A stretch of DNA of 64,000 nucleotides, from NCBI RefSeq assembly GCF_000422765.1, contig NZ_AUGR01000020.1, positions 1 through 64,000 of the forward strand, in the 5' to 3' direction. Position 1 is the stretch's first letter; each line of letters begins with the position of its first letter. Below, piece after piece: positions 1 to 8,253 of this stretch. The notes below the pieces were generated by a model that did no database searches, had not been told where the DNA came from, and saw only the letters and a list, made by a program, of their open reading frames with translations. The stretch is from Neptunomonas japonica DSM 18939 (GTDB taxonomy: Bacteria; Pseudomonadota; Gammaproteobacteria; Pseudomonadales; Balneatricaceae). The translations under genes and the position numbers were made by a program.

Positions 1-68
1 AGGCTGGGTGTGGAAGCGCTGCGAGGCGTTGAGCTAACCAGTACTAATTGCTCGTGAGGCTTGACCAT
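1..68 (+). rRNA. rrl: 23S ribosomal RNA, 3' end (partial)
   Basis: The first bases match the conserved 3' tail of bacterial 23S rRNA: GTGTGGAAGCGCTGCGAGGC, then the GTTGAGCTAACC and GTACTAAT elements and the terminal GTGAGGCTTGACC. Only the last 70 or so bases are present and the gene runs off the left edge. The 5S gene follows after about 110 bases, which is the normal rRNA operon order. The exact 3' end is estimated from the E. coli sequence. Confidence 0.93.
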
Positions 69-179
69 ATAACGCCAAAGGCGTGTGGGAAGCATGTAGT
101 AACAGATAAGATTACAGACTAGCGCTTGTTAAACAGACAAAGACACAGAAATTCATCGAATCCATGTTGTGACAGTTTA

Positions 180-299
180 TGCTTGGCGACCATAGCGAAA
201 TGGAACCACCTGATCCCATCCCGAACTCAGAAGTGAAACGTTTTAGCGCCGATGGTAGTGTGGGGTCTCCCCATGTGAGAGTAGGTCATCGCCAAGCTT
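180..299 (+). rRNA. rrf: 5S ribosomal RNA
   Basis: About 120 bases with the gammaproteobacterial 5S pattern: a terminal stem formed by TGCTTGGCGA at the start and CGCCAAGCTT at the end, the internal CCGAACTCAGAAGTGAAACG block, and AGCGCCGATGGTAGTGTGGG followed by TCTCCCCATG. It closes the rRNA operon and is followed at once by a strong terminator. The ends are accurate to within a base or two. Confidence 0.97.
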
Positions 300-308
300 T
301 TAATAGAG

Positions 309-340
309 AACCCTGATCACTTCGTGATCAGGGTTTTTTT
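309..340 (+). terminator. Terminator of the rRNA operon
   Basis: A perfect 12-bp stem (AACCCTGATCAC pairing with GTGATCAGGGTT) has a 3-base loop and runs into seven T residues. It lies about 10 bases after the 5S gene, the expected place for the intrinsic terminator of the rrn operon. Confidence 0.93.
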
Positions 341-498
341 ATGTCTGGAGTTGGGGAATAGGGGGGACTGAGTAGTGTTTGCTGCGTTGCGTCATTGGTA
401 ATTGAACTGCAATACAAAAGTAGCACAATTGACTTGCATATCAGGTATTTTGTCCTATATTGCATCGCAGCATAATAATCTTTTTGGAGTTGAGAAAA

Positions 499-1275
499 AT
501 GAGTATCCCTTTTTCTTTAGAAGGTAAGCGTGGCATCGTGTTGGGTATTGCTAATCGTCATTCTATTGCATATGGATGTGCGGAAGTACTGAGTGAATTG
601 GGTGCTGAGCTTTGTATTACCTATCTGAATGAAAAATCTAAACCATTTGTTGCCCCTCTCGCTGAAAAACTATCTACAGCGTTATTTCTTCCTTGTGATG
701 TAAGTAAAGAGGGTGAGCTTGAAGCTGTGTTTGACGAAGCTGAAAAGCAATGGGGCACAATAGATTTTGTTGTTCACTCTATTGCCTGGTCGCCATTGGA
801 TGAGCTACACGGTCGCCTAGTTGACTCTTCGTCGCAAGGCTTTGGAATGGCGATGGACATCTCTTGTCATTCATTTATTCGTACGGCACGTCTCGCTGAA
901 TCGTTAATGAAGGACAATGGTGGGACATTGGTTACAATGACTTATTATGGTTCTGAGAAGGTCGTAGACAACTATGGCATGATGGGGCCGGTTAAAGCCG
1001 CTCTGGAGAGCTCTGTACGCTATATGGCATCTGAGCTTGGGGAAAGTGGTATACGAGTGCATTCTGTGTCGCCGGGCCCTATGCCAACGCGTGCCGGCTC
1101 GGGTATTACTGATTTTGATGGTTTGATGGATGATGCTGTGACTCGTTCACCTTTGCATCGTTTAGGGAGTCCTGATGATGTAGGGCGCTTAACTGCGTTC
1201 TTGATTAGTGATTGGGCTTCTAGTCAGACAGGGAGTCAGCTGTTTGTCGATGCAGGTCATCATATAATGGCGTAA
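499..1275 (+). CDS. fabI: Enoyl-[acyl-carrier-protein] reductase, FabI type
   Basis: A 258-residue short-chain dehydrogenase of the FabI branch, which reduces enoyl-ACP with NAD(P)H in the last step of each fatty acid elongation cycle. Visible features are the atypical nucleotide-binding loop GIANRHSIAYG (residues 16-26), the VHSIAW segment (92-97) and the FabI active site: Tyr149, and the Tyr159-x6-Lys166 pair instead of the usual YxxxK. I chose ATG 499 because GGAG lies 10 bases upstream and the protein then starts MSIPFSLEGK; an upstream in-frame ATG at 460 adds an unconserved tail. The WSPLDELHG segment differs from the usual FabI FAPxxEL-type text, so this could be a second FabI paralogue rather than the housekeeping copy. 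It is a single-gene unit with its own terminator. Confidence 0.9.
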   Translation: MSIPFSLEGKRGIVLGIANRHSIAYGCAEVLSELGAELCITYLNEKSKPFVAPLAEKLSTALFLPCDVSKEGELEAVFDEAEKQWGTIDFVVHSIAWSPLDELHGRLVDSSSQGFGMAMDISCHSFIRTARLAESLMKDNGGTLVTMTYYGSEKVVDNYGMMGPVKAALESSVRYMASELGESGIRVHSVSPGPMPTRAGSGITDFDGLMDDAVTRSPLHRLGSPDDVGRLTAFLISDWASSQTGSQLFVDAGHHIMA

Positions 1276-1292
1276 GATGCTCTAATGTTTAT

Positions 1293-1317
1293 AAAGGTCT
1301 CTTTTGAGGCCTTTTTT
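1293..1317 (+). terminator. Terminator after fabI
   Basis: A 9-bp stem (AAAGGTCTC with GAGGCCTTT, one T-G wobble), a TTTT loop and a following run of T lie 18 bases after the fabI stop codon. Confidence 0.8.
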
Positions 1318-1404
1318 ATTGCCTTCCATTTATTATTTATTATTTGGTTTTCTGTGCAGTAACTGAAGTTTTTCTTACTCTCTTCGAGTTCGAAATGTTA
1401 GACA

Positions 1405-1436
1405 CAAAAAAGCCCTGCATTTAACTGCAAGGCTTA
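1405..1436 (-). terminator. Terminator of tRNA-Phe
   Basis: Read on the minus strand, AAGCCTTGCA and TGCAGGGCTT form a 10-bp stem with one wobble around a short loop, followed by six T. It begins 5 bases beyond the CCA end of the tRNA gene. Confidence 0.85.
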
Positions 1437-1441
1437 ATTGA

Positions 1442-1517
1442 TGGTGCCCGGACGCGGAATCGAACCACGGACACGAGGATTTTCAATCCTCTGCTCTACC
1501 GACTGAGCTATCCGGGC
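1442..1517 (-). tRNA. tRNA-Phe (GAA)
   Basis: On the minus strand this is a 76-base cloverleaf. The acceptor stem is GCCCGGA, the D arm is TAGCTCAGTCGGTAGAGCA, and the anticodon arm AGGATTGAAAATCCT carries the anticodon GAA. The T arm is GTGGTTCGATTCCGC, and the acceptor closes with TCCGGGC plus A and an encoded CCA. It is nearly identical to E. coli tRNA-Phe. It stands alone and is transcribed towards fabI. Confidence 0.98.
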
Positions 1518-1728
1518 AACTCAAAGAGGTGCGTATTCAATCATTTAGCGCTCTTTATATCAAGCATATTCTCTATTTTTCTAAGTAATTCAGCTAGCTA
1601 AATAGGTTATGTCGCCTAAACTATTATGAATGTGTGCCGTTATATATAAAATGAGCTTTTACTTACGGCTCAATATTTTATTATCTGTCAGCTGTGATGC
1701 AGTATTGATGTAGAAAGGGGTTGCTGAT

Positions 1729-2634
1729 TTGCTTAGATTCAGGAAAAAGAATAACAAAGCAAAAGGCTTGGTTGCGGCTCATATTTCACATGAGGGTGTA
1801 GCTATTGCATCAGTGTCTTTGGTGGGTAACCAGAGAAAGTTATCGAGTGTCGCTTTCCTTTCTGTTAATGATCCCCTGAACCATGTTCAGTCCGTTGCAG
1901 CAGAAATATTGAACGTTGGTTTAGAAGGTAGTCGTTGTTCTTTGGTATTGTCCGCAGGGGAGTATCAGCTGTTGTTAGTTGAAGCTCCAGAAGTACCTAA
2001 AGAAGAGTTGAAAGAAGCCCTGCTATGGCGTGTTAAAGACCTCATTGAATATTCGACTGACGATGCCATTATTGACTTTATCGAGCTTCCTGAGGATGCC
2101 TTTAAAGGGCGAGGGAAGATGCTTTATGTTGTGGCTGCTGACCGAAAGTTAGTTGAAAAGCGTATTGCTTGGCTGGAGAGCATCGATCTTGAACCTGCCT
2201 ATATCGATGTCCCAGAATTAGCTTTGTTGAATATCGCCGAAGATCTCTGTGAAGCCGAGGCGGGTACCGCTGTTTTGTATCTAAATGAACAGCAAAGCAT
2301 TATCAATATGATGTCGCTGAGTAGTTTATATTTATCAAGAGCTTTGTCTTACAGTCATAGTTTGCAAATAGATAATGCTGTTTTAGATTTACAGCGATCT
2401 ATGGATTATTTTGAAAGCCAAATAGGTAAGCCCCCCTGTTTGAGGATTGTTGTGATGCCTTTGCAAGTAGGAGAGACACCTCTGATGATGGAGCTTAGAG
2501 ATAATCTCGGTGCGGATGTTCAGTCATTGGACTTAGGTGATGTAATTGAGTCCGAGACTCCCTTAACTATTGACCTTCAGCAACGATGCTTTTTATCGAT
2601 TGCTGCAGCGTTACGTAATGAGGCAGTTAAGTAA
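1729..2634 (+). CDS. mshI: MSHA biogenesis protein MshI (PilM-like)
   Basis: A 301-residue protein at the head of the MSHA pilus operon. MshI is the cytoplasmic, actin-fold (PilM/GspL-like) member of the inner-membrane platform that links the pilus ATPase to the assembly complex. The N-terminal half has the KGLVAAHISHEGVAIASVS pattern of an ASKHA-fold protein binding its phosphate loop region, and no membrane segment is visible. The start is TTG at 1729, preceded by AAAGGGG about 8 bases upstream. The stop is 3 bases before the next gene. The identification rests mostly on position in a recognisable msh operon. Confidence 0.8.
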   Translation: MLRFRKKNNKAKGLVAAHISHEGVAIASVSLVGNQRKLSSVAFLSVNDPLNHVQSVAAEILNVGLEGSRCSLVLSAGEYQLLLVEAPEVPKEELKEALLWRVKDLIEYSTDDAIIDFIELPEDAFKGRGKMLYVVAADRKLVEKRIAWLESIDLEPAYIDVPELALLNIAEDLCEAEAGTAVLYLNEQQSIINMMSLSSLYLSRALSYSHSLQIDNAVLDLQRSMDYFESQIGKPPCLRIVVMPLQVGETPLMMELRDNLGADVQSLDLGDVIESETPLTIDLQQRCFLSIAAALRNEAVK

Positions 2635-2637
2635 GCC

Positions 2638-3243
2638 ATGAAGCAAAGAATTAACCTGCTACCACCGAAACCTAAAGTTGAGCGTGATTTATTATGCTTT
2701 AGTTCTGTGCTTATGGGTTTGGCTGGCGTGTTTATGGTGTGCTCTGTTATTACTGGGTTGCTGTGGTATGACACTGAGCAAGCAGAGAAGAAATTCAATG
2801 AACTCGCGCAGCAAGAAGCATCATATCAAAGCAAACTAAAGAATCTTCAATCACTGCAGAGTCAGCGCAAGCCTGATCCAGAATTGATGGCATATCGAGA
2901 CCTATTACAACAAACTGTTTTATCTAAAAAAAGTTTGTCGAATTTATTAAAAAGGGTTCAGCCTGAGCATCGACAAGGCTTTTCTGCGGGCTTGCTAGCT
3001 TTTTCTAATAGCACGCCTGATAAGGTATGGTTAACAGCATTTAAGATGACATCCGGCTCCTTGATATTAGATTTAACGGGCGAAAGCTCAGACACATCGA
3101 AAATTCCTGTCTTTTTAAGGTCACTAGCTCAACAAGACTTCTTTAAAAGCATGCGTTTTGCTGAATTAGAAACAGAACGCAAAGACGATCGAGCTTACAT
3201 TTTTAATGCTCATGGCGTTATTACCGGAAGCACATATGAATAA
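2638..3243 (+). CDS. PilN-like MSHA biogenesis protein (MshI2)
   Basis: A 201-residue bitopic inner-membrane protein. It opens with KQRINLLPPKPKVERD, the INLLP motif typical of PilN proteins, through which PilN binds the actin-like PilM protein. One membrane span follows (about residues 22-44), then a coiled-coil region (about 50-100) and a small periplasmic ferredoxin-like domain. It corresponds to MshI2 of Shewanella-type operons. The next gene (mshJ) starts inside its last codons. The gene name is tentative because naming of this position varies between species. Confidence 0.75.
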   Translation: MKQRINLLPPKPKVERDLLCFSSVLMGLAGVFMVCSVITGLLWYDTEQAEKKFNELAQQEASYQSKLKNLQSLQSQRKPDPELMAYRDLLQQTVLSKKSLSNLLKRVQPEHRQGFSAGLLAFSNSTPDKVWLTAFKMTSGSLILDLTGESSDTSKIPVFLRSLAQQDFFKSMRFAELETERKDDRAYIFNAHGVITGSTYE

Positions 3244-3904
3244 TGCAATGGCGACAAAGTTTAATGCTTTGAATAAGCGCGAACGAATGCTGGTATCGAT
3301 CACCTCAGCCGTTATCGTTGTGATGCTGTTTTTTGTAGCGGCTATTGAGCCTTTGATGAAAAAATCGTCAAGGCTGGATAGTCAAGTTGAACAAAAAGAG
3401 CGCAGAATGAATGCCTATAGTGTGGAGGCCACCGCGTTTACTCAAGCATTAGCTGTCGACCCGTCCGTATCGGTAAAGGAGGAAGTGGCAAGCTTGGAAA
3501 AATCGGATAAGCATGTGACGGCTCTTTTACAGCAACGCTCAGTACATTTGATGGATCCTGTGCAAATGAGCCAAGTATTAGAAACTGTTCTTCAAGACAA
3601 TCAGGGTATTACATTAAAGCGGCTTGCCTCTCTACCTCTAAAGCCTCTTGAATTATCCGAAGAAGCTGATAGTAGCGTTGATGATGTTGAAGTGGCACCA
3701 GCGGCAGCAGTTTACTCTCATGGCTTTGAAGTGGTGTTACAGGGGCGTTATTCCGATATTTACGATTATTTACGTCGTCTTGAAGGGCTTTCTTCATCGT
3801 TTTTCTGGGATTCTTTGGAATACGAGGTATCAACATATCCCAACTCCGAAGTAACTTTACAAGTACATACCTTAAGTGCGGTAGAGGGGTGGCTAGGTGG
3901 CTAA
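3236..3904 (+). CDS. mshJ: MSHA biogenesis protein MshJ (PilO-like)
   Basis: A 222-residue inner-membrane protein with one N-terminal membrane span (about residues 20-42), a coiled coil and a periplasmic domain, the PilO/GspM layout. It starts with a KFNALNKRERMLV segment like other MshJ proteins. I chose ATG 3236, which overlaps the previous stop by 8 bases with GGAAG upstream; ATG 3248 is also possible. It should pair with the PilN-like protein to form the inner-membrane alignment ring of the pilus machine. Confidence 0.75.
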   Translation: MNNAMATKFNALNKRERMLVSITSAVIVVMLFFVAAIEPLMKKSSRLDSQVEQKERRMNAYSVEATAFTQALAVDPSVSVKEEVASLEKSDKHVTALLQQRSVHLMDPVQMSQVLETVLQDNQGITLKRLASLPLKPLELSEEADSSVDDVEVAPAAAVYSHGFEVVLQGRYSDIYDYLRRLEGLSSSFFWDSLEYEVSTYPNSEVTLQVHTLSAVEGWLGG

Positions 3905-4226
3905 GTATTTAAGTATTGTTCTACTGCTTTGTTCTGGTTGGGTTTTAGCCGCGTCTGGCATAAAAGATCCGACACAGCCTTATCAATCTCAGAACACGCC
4001 TGTTTCACAGGACGTTGATAAAAAAGCAGTGTTTAATGTGACCTCGATTTTGAAGAAGAAAAAAACCGCATGGGCCATTATCAATGGTGCAAAAGCTTCT
4101 GTTGGTGAGCGCGTAGAGGGAGCTAAAATTATGCGTATTGCTTATGACAAAGTATTGCTAGATGTTGGAGGTAGCCGTCGTTGGGTTCCTCTTTCCAACA
4201 AATCAGGGCTGAAGAAAAGCCGGTAA
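3897..4226 (+). CDS. mshK: MSHA biogenesis protein MshK
   Basis: A 109-residue exported protein: a signal peptide (residues 1 to about 18, ending VLAASG), then the KDPTQPYQ motif typical of MshK/PilP-like periplasmic proteins, and a small beta-rich domain with INGAKASVGERV and RRWVPLS. It probably links the inner-membrane ring to the secretin. The start is GTG 3897, overlapping the end of mshJ by 8 bases, with GAGGGG upstream. The small size and short conserved motif leave some doubt, but the position between mshJ and mshL fits. Confidence 0.75.
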   Translation: MAKYLSIVLLLCSGWVLAASGIKDPTQPYQSQNTPVSQDVDKKAVFNVTSILKKKKTAWAIINGAKASVGERVEGAKIMRIAYDKVLLDVGGSRRWVPLSNKSGLKKSR

Positions 4227-4243
4227 TATAATAAGGTTTGCGG

Positions 4244-5860
4244 ATGAAGTATATGCATAAACATCTAGTTTTGATTATTGCTGGATTACTAGCAGGATGC
4301 CAGTCGATAGGGCACGTAACACAAGAGCCGCCAAAGCAAGAATCAGAGATGATTCTTCAGGCTGCTTTAGCCGAAACTAGTAGAACAAATACCGCTATAT
4401 CACTACCTGCACTACCCTCTTTGGCTCCATTGCGCCTAGACGACTTGGCAAAAGTTGAGGAAGAGCGCTTTGATGTATCTGCTCAGCAGTTATCAGCTAG
4501 AACTTTCTTTATGGGGTTGGTAGAAGGTTCTCCTTACAACATGATTGTTCATGAAGGGATTAGTGGTGATATTTCGCTGCAGCTTAAGGATGTTACGGTT
4601 GCAGAAGTGATGAAAGCGGTACGTGATGTTTATGGTTATGAATATAAGCGTATGGGTAACCTGTATCAGGTTCTTCCTGCGGTTCTTGAAACACAAATTT
4701 ATCAAGTGAATTACCTCGATGTTCAGCGTGATGGGCAGTCACAAACGTCCGTAAGCGCAGGATCTGTTAGTAATGCCGGCAGCAGCTCTTCCGGTGGTAA
4801 TAGTTCTTCGAGTGATAATGATAGCTCCTCAAGTGATAGCGGAAAGGGAGCGTTAGTAGGAACTCATATCAGTACGCGAAGCAAAACAGATTTTTGGGGT
4901 GGCTTACAGGCAACATTATTGACCATTATCGATAGTGATAAGGGTCAAAAAGTAGTAGTCACGCCGCAAGCTGGTGTTGTGGTTGTCAGGGCTTTTCCGA
5001 GTGAGCAGCAAACCGTACGTGAATACTTAGAAAAGGCTGAACTGATTTTAGGACGTCAGGTTGTTATTGAAGCTAAAATTCTTGAAGTGAATTTGAATAA
5101 TGGTTTTCAAGCGGGTATTGATTGGGCCGCTGTTGGCCAAATTAACTCGAAAAATACGGTAGGGTTTGGTCAGAGTGCTGAGCGAGTCATTAACCCAGAT
5201 GGTATTGGTGGCGTCTTTAGTGCCGCTTTAAGGTTGAATGATTTCAGTGCATTGATCGACTTGCTTGGAACTCAAGGGAATGTGCAGGTGTTATCTAGCC
5301 CTCGAGTATCTACAATGAATAACCAAAAAGCAGTGATCAAAGTAGGCTCGGATGAGTTTTTCGTGACTGAAATTGAGAGCACGACAACGACCGGCACAGC
5401 GACAACGACAACACCGTCAGTGGAGCTGACACCCTTCTTTTCAGGTATTGCATTAGATGTGACACCACAAATCAGTGCTGAGAATGAAATTATTCTGCAT
5501 ATTCACCCTTCGGTTAGTGAGGTTGAAGACCAGCAGAAATTAATCAGTGTCGGTGCTGAGCAGTTTAATATTCCACTCGCTCTGAGTTCTATTCGCGAAT
5601 CAGACAGTGTTGTAAAAGCCATGAGCGGCCAAGTGATTGTTATTGGTGGGCTGATGACGTCAGGTAGCAACGATACATTCGCGAAAGCGCCAGGCTTGGG
5701 TGATATTCCAGGAATAGGCAAGCTTTTTCAGCAACGCAGACAAGGTTCCAATAAAAGTGAGTTGGTTATTTTGTTAAGACCTGTGATTGCTAACTCTGCC
5801 GGTTGGCAGCAAGAGCTACAGCGTAGCCTTGATGGCTTCCAATCATTGAAGCAGCGTTAA
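4244..5860 (+). CDS. mshL: MSHA pilus outer-membrane secretin MshL
   Basis: A 538-residue secretin that forms the outer-membrane channel for the pilus. It is a lipoprotein: the signal peptide ends in the lipobox LLAGC (Cys about residue 20). A secretin/TonB short N-terminal domain lies around residues 85-140, followed by a Ser/Gly-rich low-complexity linker (about 175-205). The C-terminal secretin domain includes VQVLSSPRVSTMNNQKA and the closing block GDIPGIGKLFQQ. I chose ATG 4244 with AAGG 7 bases upstream; an in-frame TTG 6 bases earlier is less likely. It sits 17 bases after mshK in the same operon. Confidence 0.92.
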   Translation: MKYMHKHLVLIIAGLLAGCQSIGHVTQEPPKQESEMILQAALAETSRTNTAISLPALPSLAPLRLDDLAKVEEERFDVSAQQLSARTFFMGLVEGSPYNMIVHEGISGDISLQLKDVTVAEVMKAVRDVYGYEYKRMGNLYQVLPAVLETQIYQVNYLDVQRDGQSQTSVSAGSVSNAGSSSSGGNSSSSDNDSSSSDSGKGALVGTHISTRSKTDFWGGLQATLLTIIDSDKGQKVVVTPQAGVVVVRAFPSEQQTVREYLEKAELILGRQVVIEAKILEVNLNNGFQAGIDWAAVGQINSKNTVGFGQSAERVINPDGIGGVFSAALRLNDFSALIDLLGTQGNVQVLSSPRVSTMNNQKAVIKVGSDEFFVTEIESTTTTGTATTTTPSVELTPFFSGIALDVTPQISAENEIILHIHPSVSEVEDQQKLISVGAEQFNIPLALSSIRESDSVVKAMSGQVIVIGGLMTSGSNDTFAKAPGLGDIPGIGKLFQQRRQGSNKSELVILLRPVIANSAGWQQELQRSLDGFQSLKQR

Positions 5861-5896
5861 TTTAAACTCAGCACACAAGTGGTGGATTAGATACCT

Positions 5897-6814
5897 ATGT
5901 ACATTGATCACTTTGGGATGCGTGAACTACCGTTTACATTAACACCGAATACGCATTTCTTTTTGCAGTTGCCGACGCACCAAGAAGCTCTGAATTTATT
6001 GTTAGTAGCGTTAGGTAGCGGTGATGGCTTTATTAAAGTTGTAGGTGAAGTAGGCACAGGTAAAACAATGTTGTGCCGGACATTGCTTAATACATTAGAA
6101 GAAGAGCCATGTGTTACTGCTTATATTCCAAACCCTTATTTAAGCCCCGAGGCATTGCGGCACAATTTTGCGTTGGAAATTGGAATTGATAATGCTTTAG
6201 AGCTTAAAGATTTTGAACTGGCTAATCAGATCAACTTGCGCCTGGTTGAAATAGCCAAGGATGGTAAGTACACCGTCTTGATTGTCGATGAAGCGCAAGC
6301 CATGCCAGAAGAGACAATTGAAGCGTTGCGCTTATTAACCAACCTTGAAACAGAATCAGAAAAACTGTTTCAGGTGGTGCTGTTCGGACAACCTGAGCTT
6401 GATCAATTGCTAGGGCGCGCATCATTAAGGCAATTACTGCAGCGTATAACTTTCAGTTATCACTTACAGACCCTCTCAATAGAAGCCGTTAGTTCTTATC
6501 TAGAGCAGCGAGCAAGAAGAGCGGGTTATGAAGGGCTTTCTTTATTCTCTCCGCCTGCGGCACAGTTCATTGCAAAAGCATCAAAAGGCGTGCCGCGATT
6601 GGTTAATATTCTGGCTCACAAATCATTGATGAGTGCTTATGGCTTGGGTGATAGTGTCATTAAAAAACAGCATGTGATTAGAGCAATAGAAGACACCGAA
6701 GGTGTCGATGTTCCCGCGATGGCGGGTGTTTTAAAGTTTTTACTAGGTTCTGCCATTCTTGCTGGGTCTGCTTGTGGATTATTATACCTAGCGGTCATGC
6801 GGGGGCTTATATGA
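5897..6814 (+). CDS. mshM: MSHA biogenesis protein MshM (ExeA-like AAA ATPase)
   Basis: A 305-residue AAA ATPase of the ExeA/GspA family. It opens with the family's MYIDHFGMRELPF start, has Walker A GEVGTGKT (residues 50-57) and Walker B VLIVDEAQ (about 131-138), and ends in one membrane span (about residues 278-300). ExeA-type proteins help remodel peptidoglycan so that the secretin can assemble; MshM should do this for the MSHA pilus. The next gene starts within its stop codon (ATGA overlap). Confidence 0.9.
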   Translation: MYIDHFGMRELPFTLTPNTHFFLQLPTHQEALNLLLVALGSGDGFIKVVGEVGTGKTMLCRTLLNTLEEEPCVTAYIPNPYLSPEALRHNFALEIGIDNALELKDFELANQINLRLVEIAKDGKYTVLIVDEAQAMPEETIEALRLLTNLETESEKLFQVVLFGQPELDQLLGRASLRQLLQRITFSYHLQTLSIEAVSSYLEQRARRAGYEGLSLFSPPAAQFIAKASKGVPRLVNILAHKSLMSAYGLGDSVIKKQHVIRAIEDTEGVDVPAMAGVLKFLLGSAILAGSACGLLYLAVMRGLI

Positions 6815-8238
6815 GCCTAGTTAATGATATGTTGCGTGATTTGGATGAGCGTAAACGAGATGGTTCAGTAAATCATAGGCCTGTTGCCAAGCCAAAACGC
6901 TCAATAGGGCGTTGGATATGGATTGCTTTGGCTACCTTGATCATCGCTGCTGTTGTGTACTTTGTCGCGATTGAGCTTAGAGGTAAAGTGGGAGAGCGAG
7001 CAGACCTGCTCTCTTGGTTAAAGCAAGAAACACAGGCGGCTGATAGTGTAAATTCCTCCTCAGTACCGCTAGCAGTAAAGAGTGATGTCGTTCAAAAAGA
7101 GTCTGAAGCTAATAGTGCTAAGCCTGAAACCGTTGCATCTGAATCAAGCAGTCCAATTGTTACTGATATAAACCTTATTAATTGGACAACAAAGACTCAG
7201 ACAAGCGGTTACTTAACGTTTTGGATGGGTCAGGTAAAACCGTTTGTTCTTTATGAGAAAACCGCCAACAGCCTCGACATTGCGATTGACGAGTCAAGGC
7301 TAGTGACCGGGTTACCGGATATGGATTCATTGCTTATTTCTGCGGTTGAAATTATTGCAGAAGAGGGTAAAAGCCGCTTTAAACTCACCGCTAGCGGTCC
7401 TGTTGAGTTCAAAACGCAACTCAAGAAGAACCCAGCTCGCTTAGTGGTCAGTGTGAATGCTCCTGTTGAGGCTTCATCAAATACGGTTGTGAGTGCACAG
7501 AAGGCCACAGTAGAGGCGATGCCCGATACTCCAGCTCTAGCGGCGAGTGAGTCGGCACCAAAAAAGCCTGATGTCGTATCTATTGATACTCAGGAATCAG
7601 CCGTTTCTTATGCTGAGCCTGCAGCTCCAACCATGCCTTCTCAACCAGAGGGGCAATGGAGAAAGTCTCTCAATACATTACCGACAGATAGTTCAACGGT
7701 GCGAAGTGCGCGGCGCTTACTCAGCCAGCAGCGTACTGAAGAGGCTGTGAGTCTATTAACAGGTTATATTGAAAAAGCTCCGGCTTCTCTGCAAAGCCAG
7801 TATTTGCTGGTTCAGTTATACCTTGCGACTGAGCGTTACTCTCGTGCTACAGCGCTTTTAGAAAAAGCACCCAATAACTTGTCATGGTCTCTTCTTAAAG
7901 CTCGATCCTTATTGCAACAGGGTCAAGCAAATGAAGCGATACGTTTATTAGAACAATACCCTGATGGGCAAAGCCGAGAAGATTATCTCGACTTGCTTGC
8001 ATCGGGTTATCAGCAAGTTGGTCAGCATGGTGCTGCTGTGGCGCGTTACTTGAGCCTGTTGGGTCTAAACCCTCAGGAAGCGCGTTGGTGGATTAACTTA
8101 GGTGTTTCGTTAGAACATCTTGGGCAGAATTCAAAAGCGTTAGATGCCTACCAAACAGCATTACAGATTCCTAATCTAGATCGGTCATTAAAGCAGTATG
8201 CAAGGCAGCAATCACAGCGGTTACTGCAATTACAATAA
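6811..8238 (+). CDS. mshN: MSHA biogenesis protein MshN (TPR protein)
   Basis: A 475-residue protein starting MSLVNDMLRDLDERK, the usual MshN start, with one membrane span near residues 30-55 and a periplasmic C-terminal region of tetratricopeptide-like helices (about residues 300-470, for example the pair WWINLGVSLEHLGQNSKAL). A low-complexity, Ala/Ser/Glu-rich middle separates them. The start at ATG 6811 overlaps the mshM stop by four bases (ATGA); an upstream in-frame start at 6772 would lie within the mshM membrane segment and is rejected. The role is scaffold for secretin or pilus assembly; no enzymatic motif is seen. Confidence 0.85.
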   Translation: MSLVNDMLRDLDERKRDGSVNHRPVAKPKRSIGRWIWIALATLIIAAVVYFVAIELRGKVGERADLLSWLKQETQAADSVNSSSVPLAVKSDVVQKESEANSAKPETVASESSSPIVTDINLINWTTKTQTSGYLTFWMGQVKPFVLYEKTANSLDIAIDESRLVTGLPDMDSLLISAVEIIAEEGKSRFKLTASGPVEFKTQLKKNPARLVVSVNAPVEASSNTVVSAQKATVEAMPDTPALAASESAPKKPDVVSIDTQESAVSYAEPAAPTMPSQPEGQWRKSLNTLPTDSSTVRSARRLLSQQRTEEAVSLLTGYIEKAPASLQSQYLLVQLYLATERYSRATALLEKAPNNLSWSLLKARSLLQQGQANEAIRLLEQYPDGQSREDYLDLLASGYQQVGQHGAAVARYLSLLGLNPQEARWWINLGVSLEHLGQNSKALDAYQTALQIPNLDRSLKQYARQQSQRLLQLQ

Positions 8239-8253
8239 GAAGGGTTACGCGGC

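Noticed and set aside
460-498. Upstream ATG adding 13 residues to fabI
   Set aside because: No ribosome site; the family start MSIPFSLEGK at 499 has GGAG upstream.
1442-1517. tRNA-Phe as an integration site for a mobile element
   Set aside because: No integrase gene or duplicated tRNA end was seen on either side.
6772-6810. Upstream start for mshN
   Set aside because: It lies inside the mshM membrane segment; ATG 6811 has the classic ATGA overlap and the conserved MSLVNDMLRDL start.
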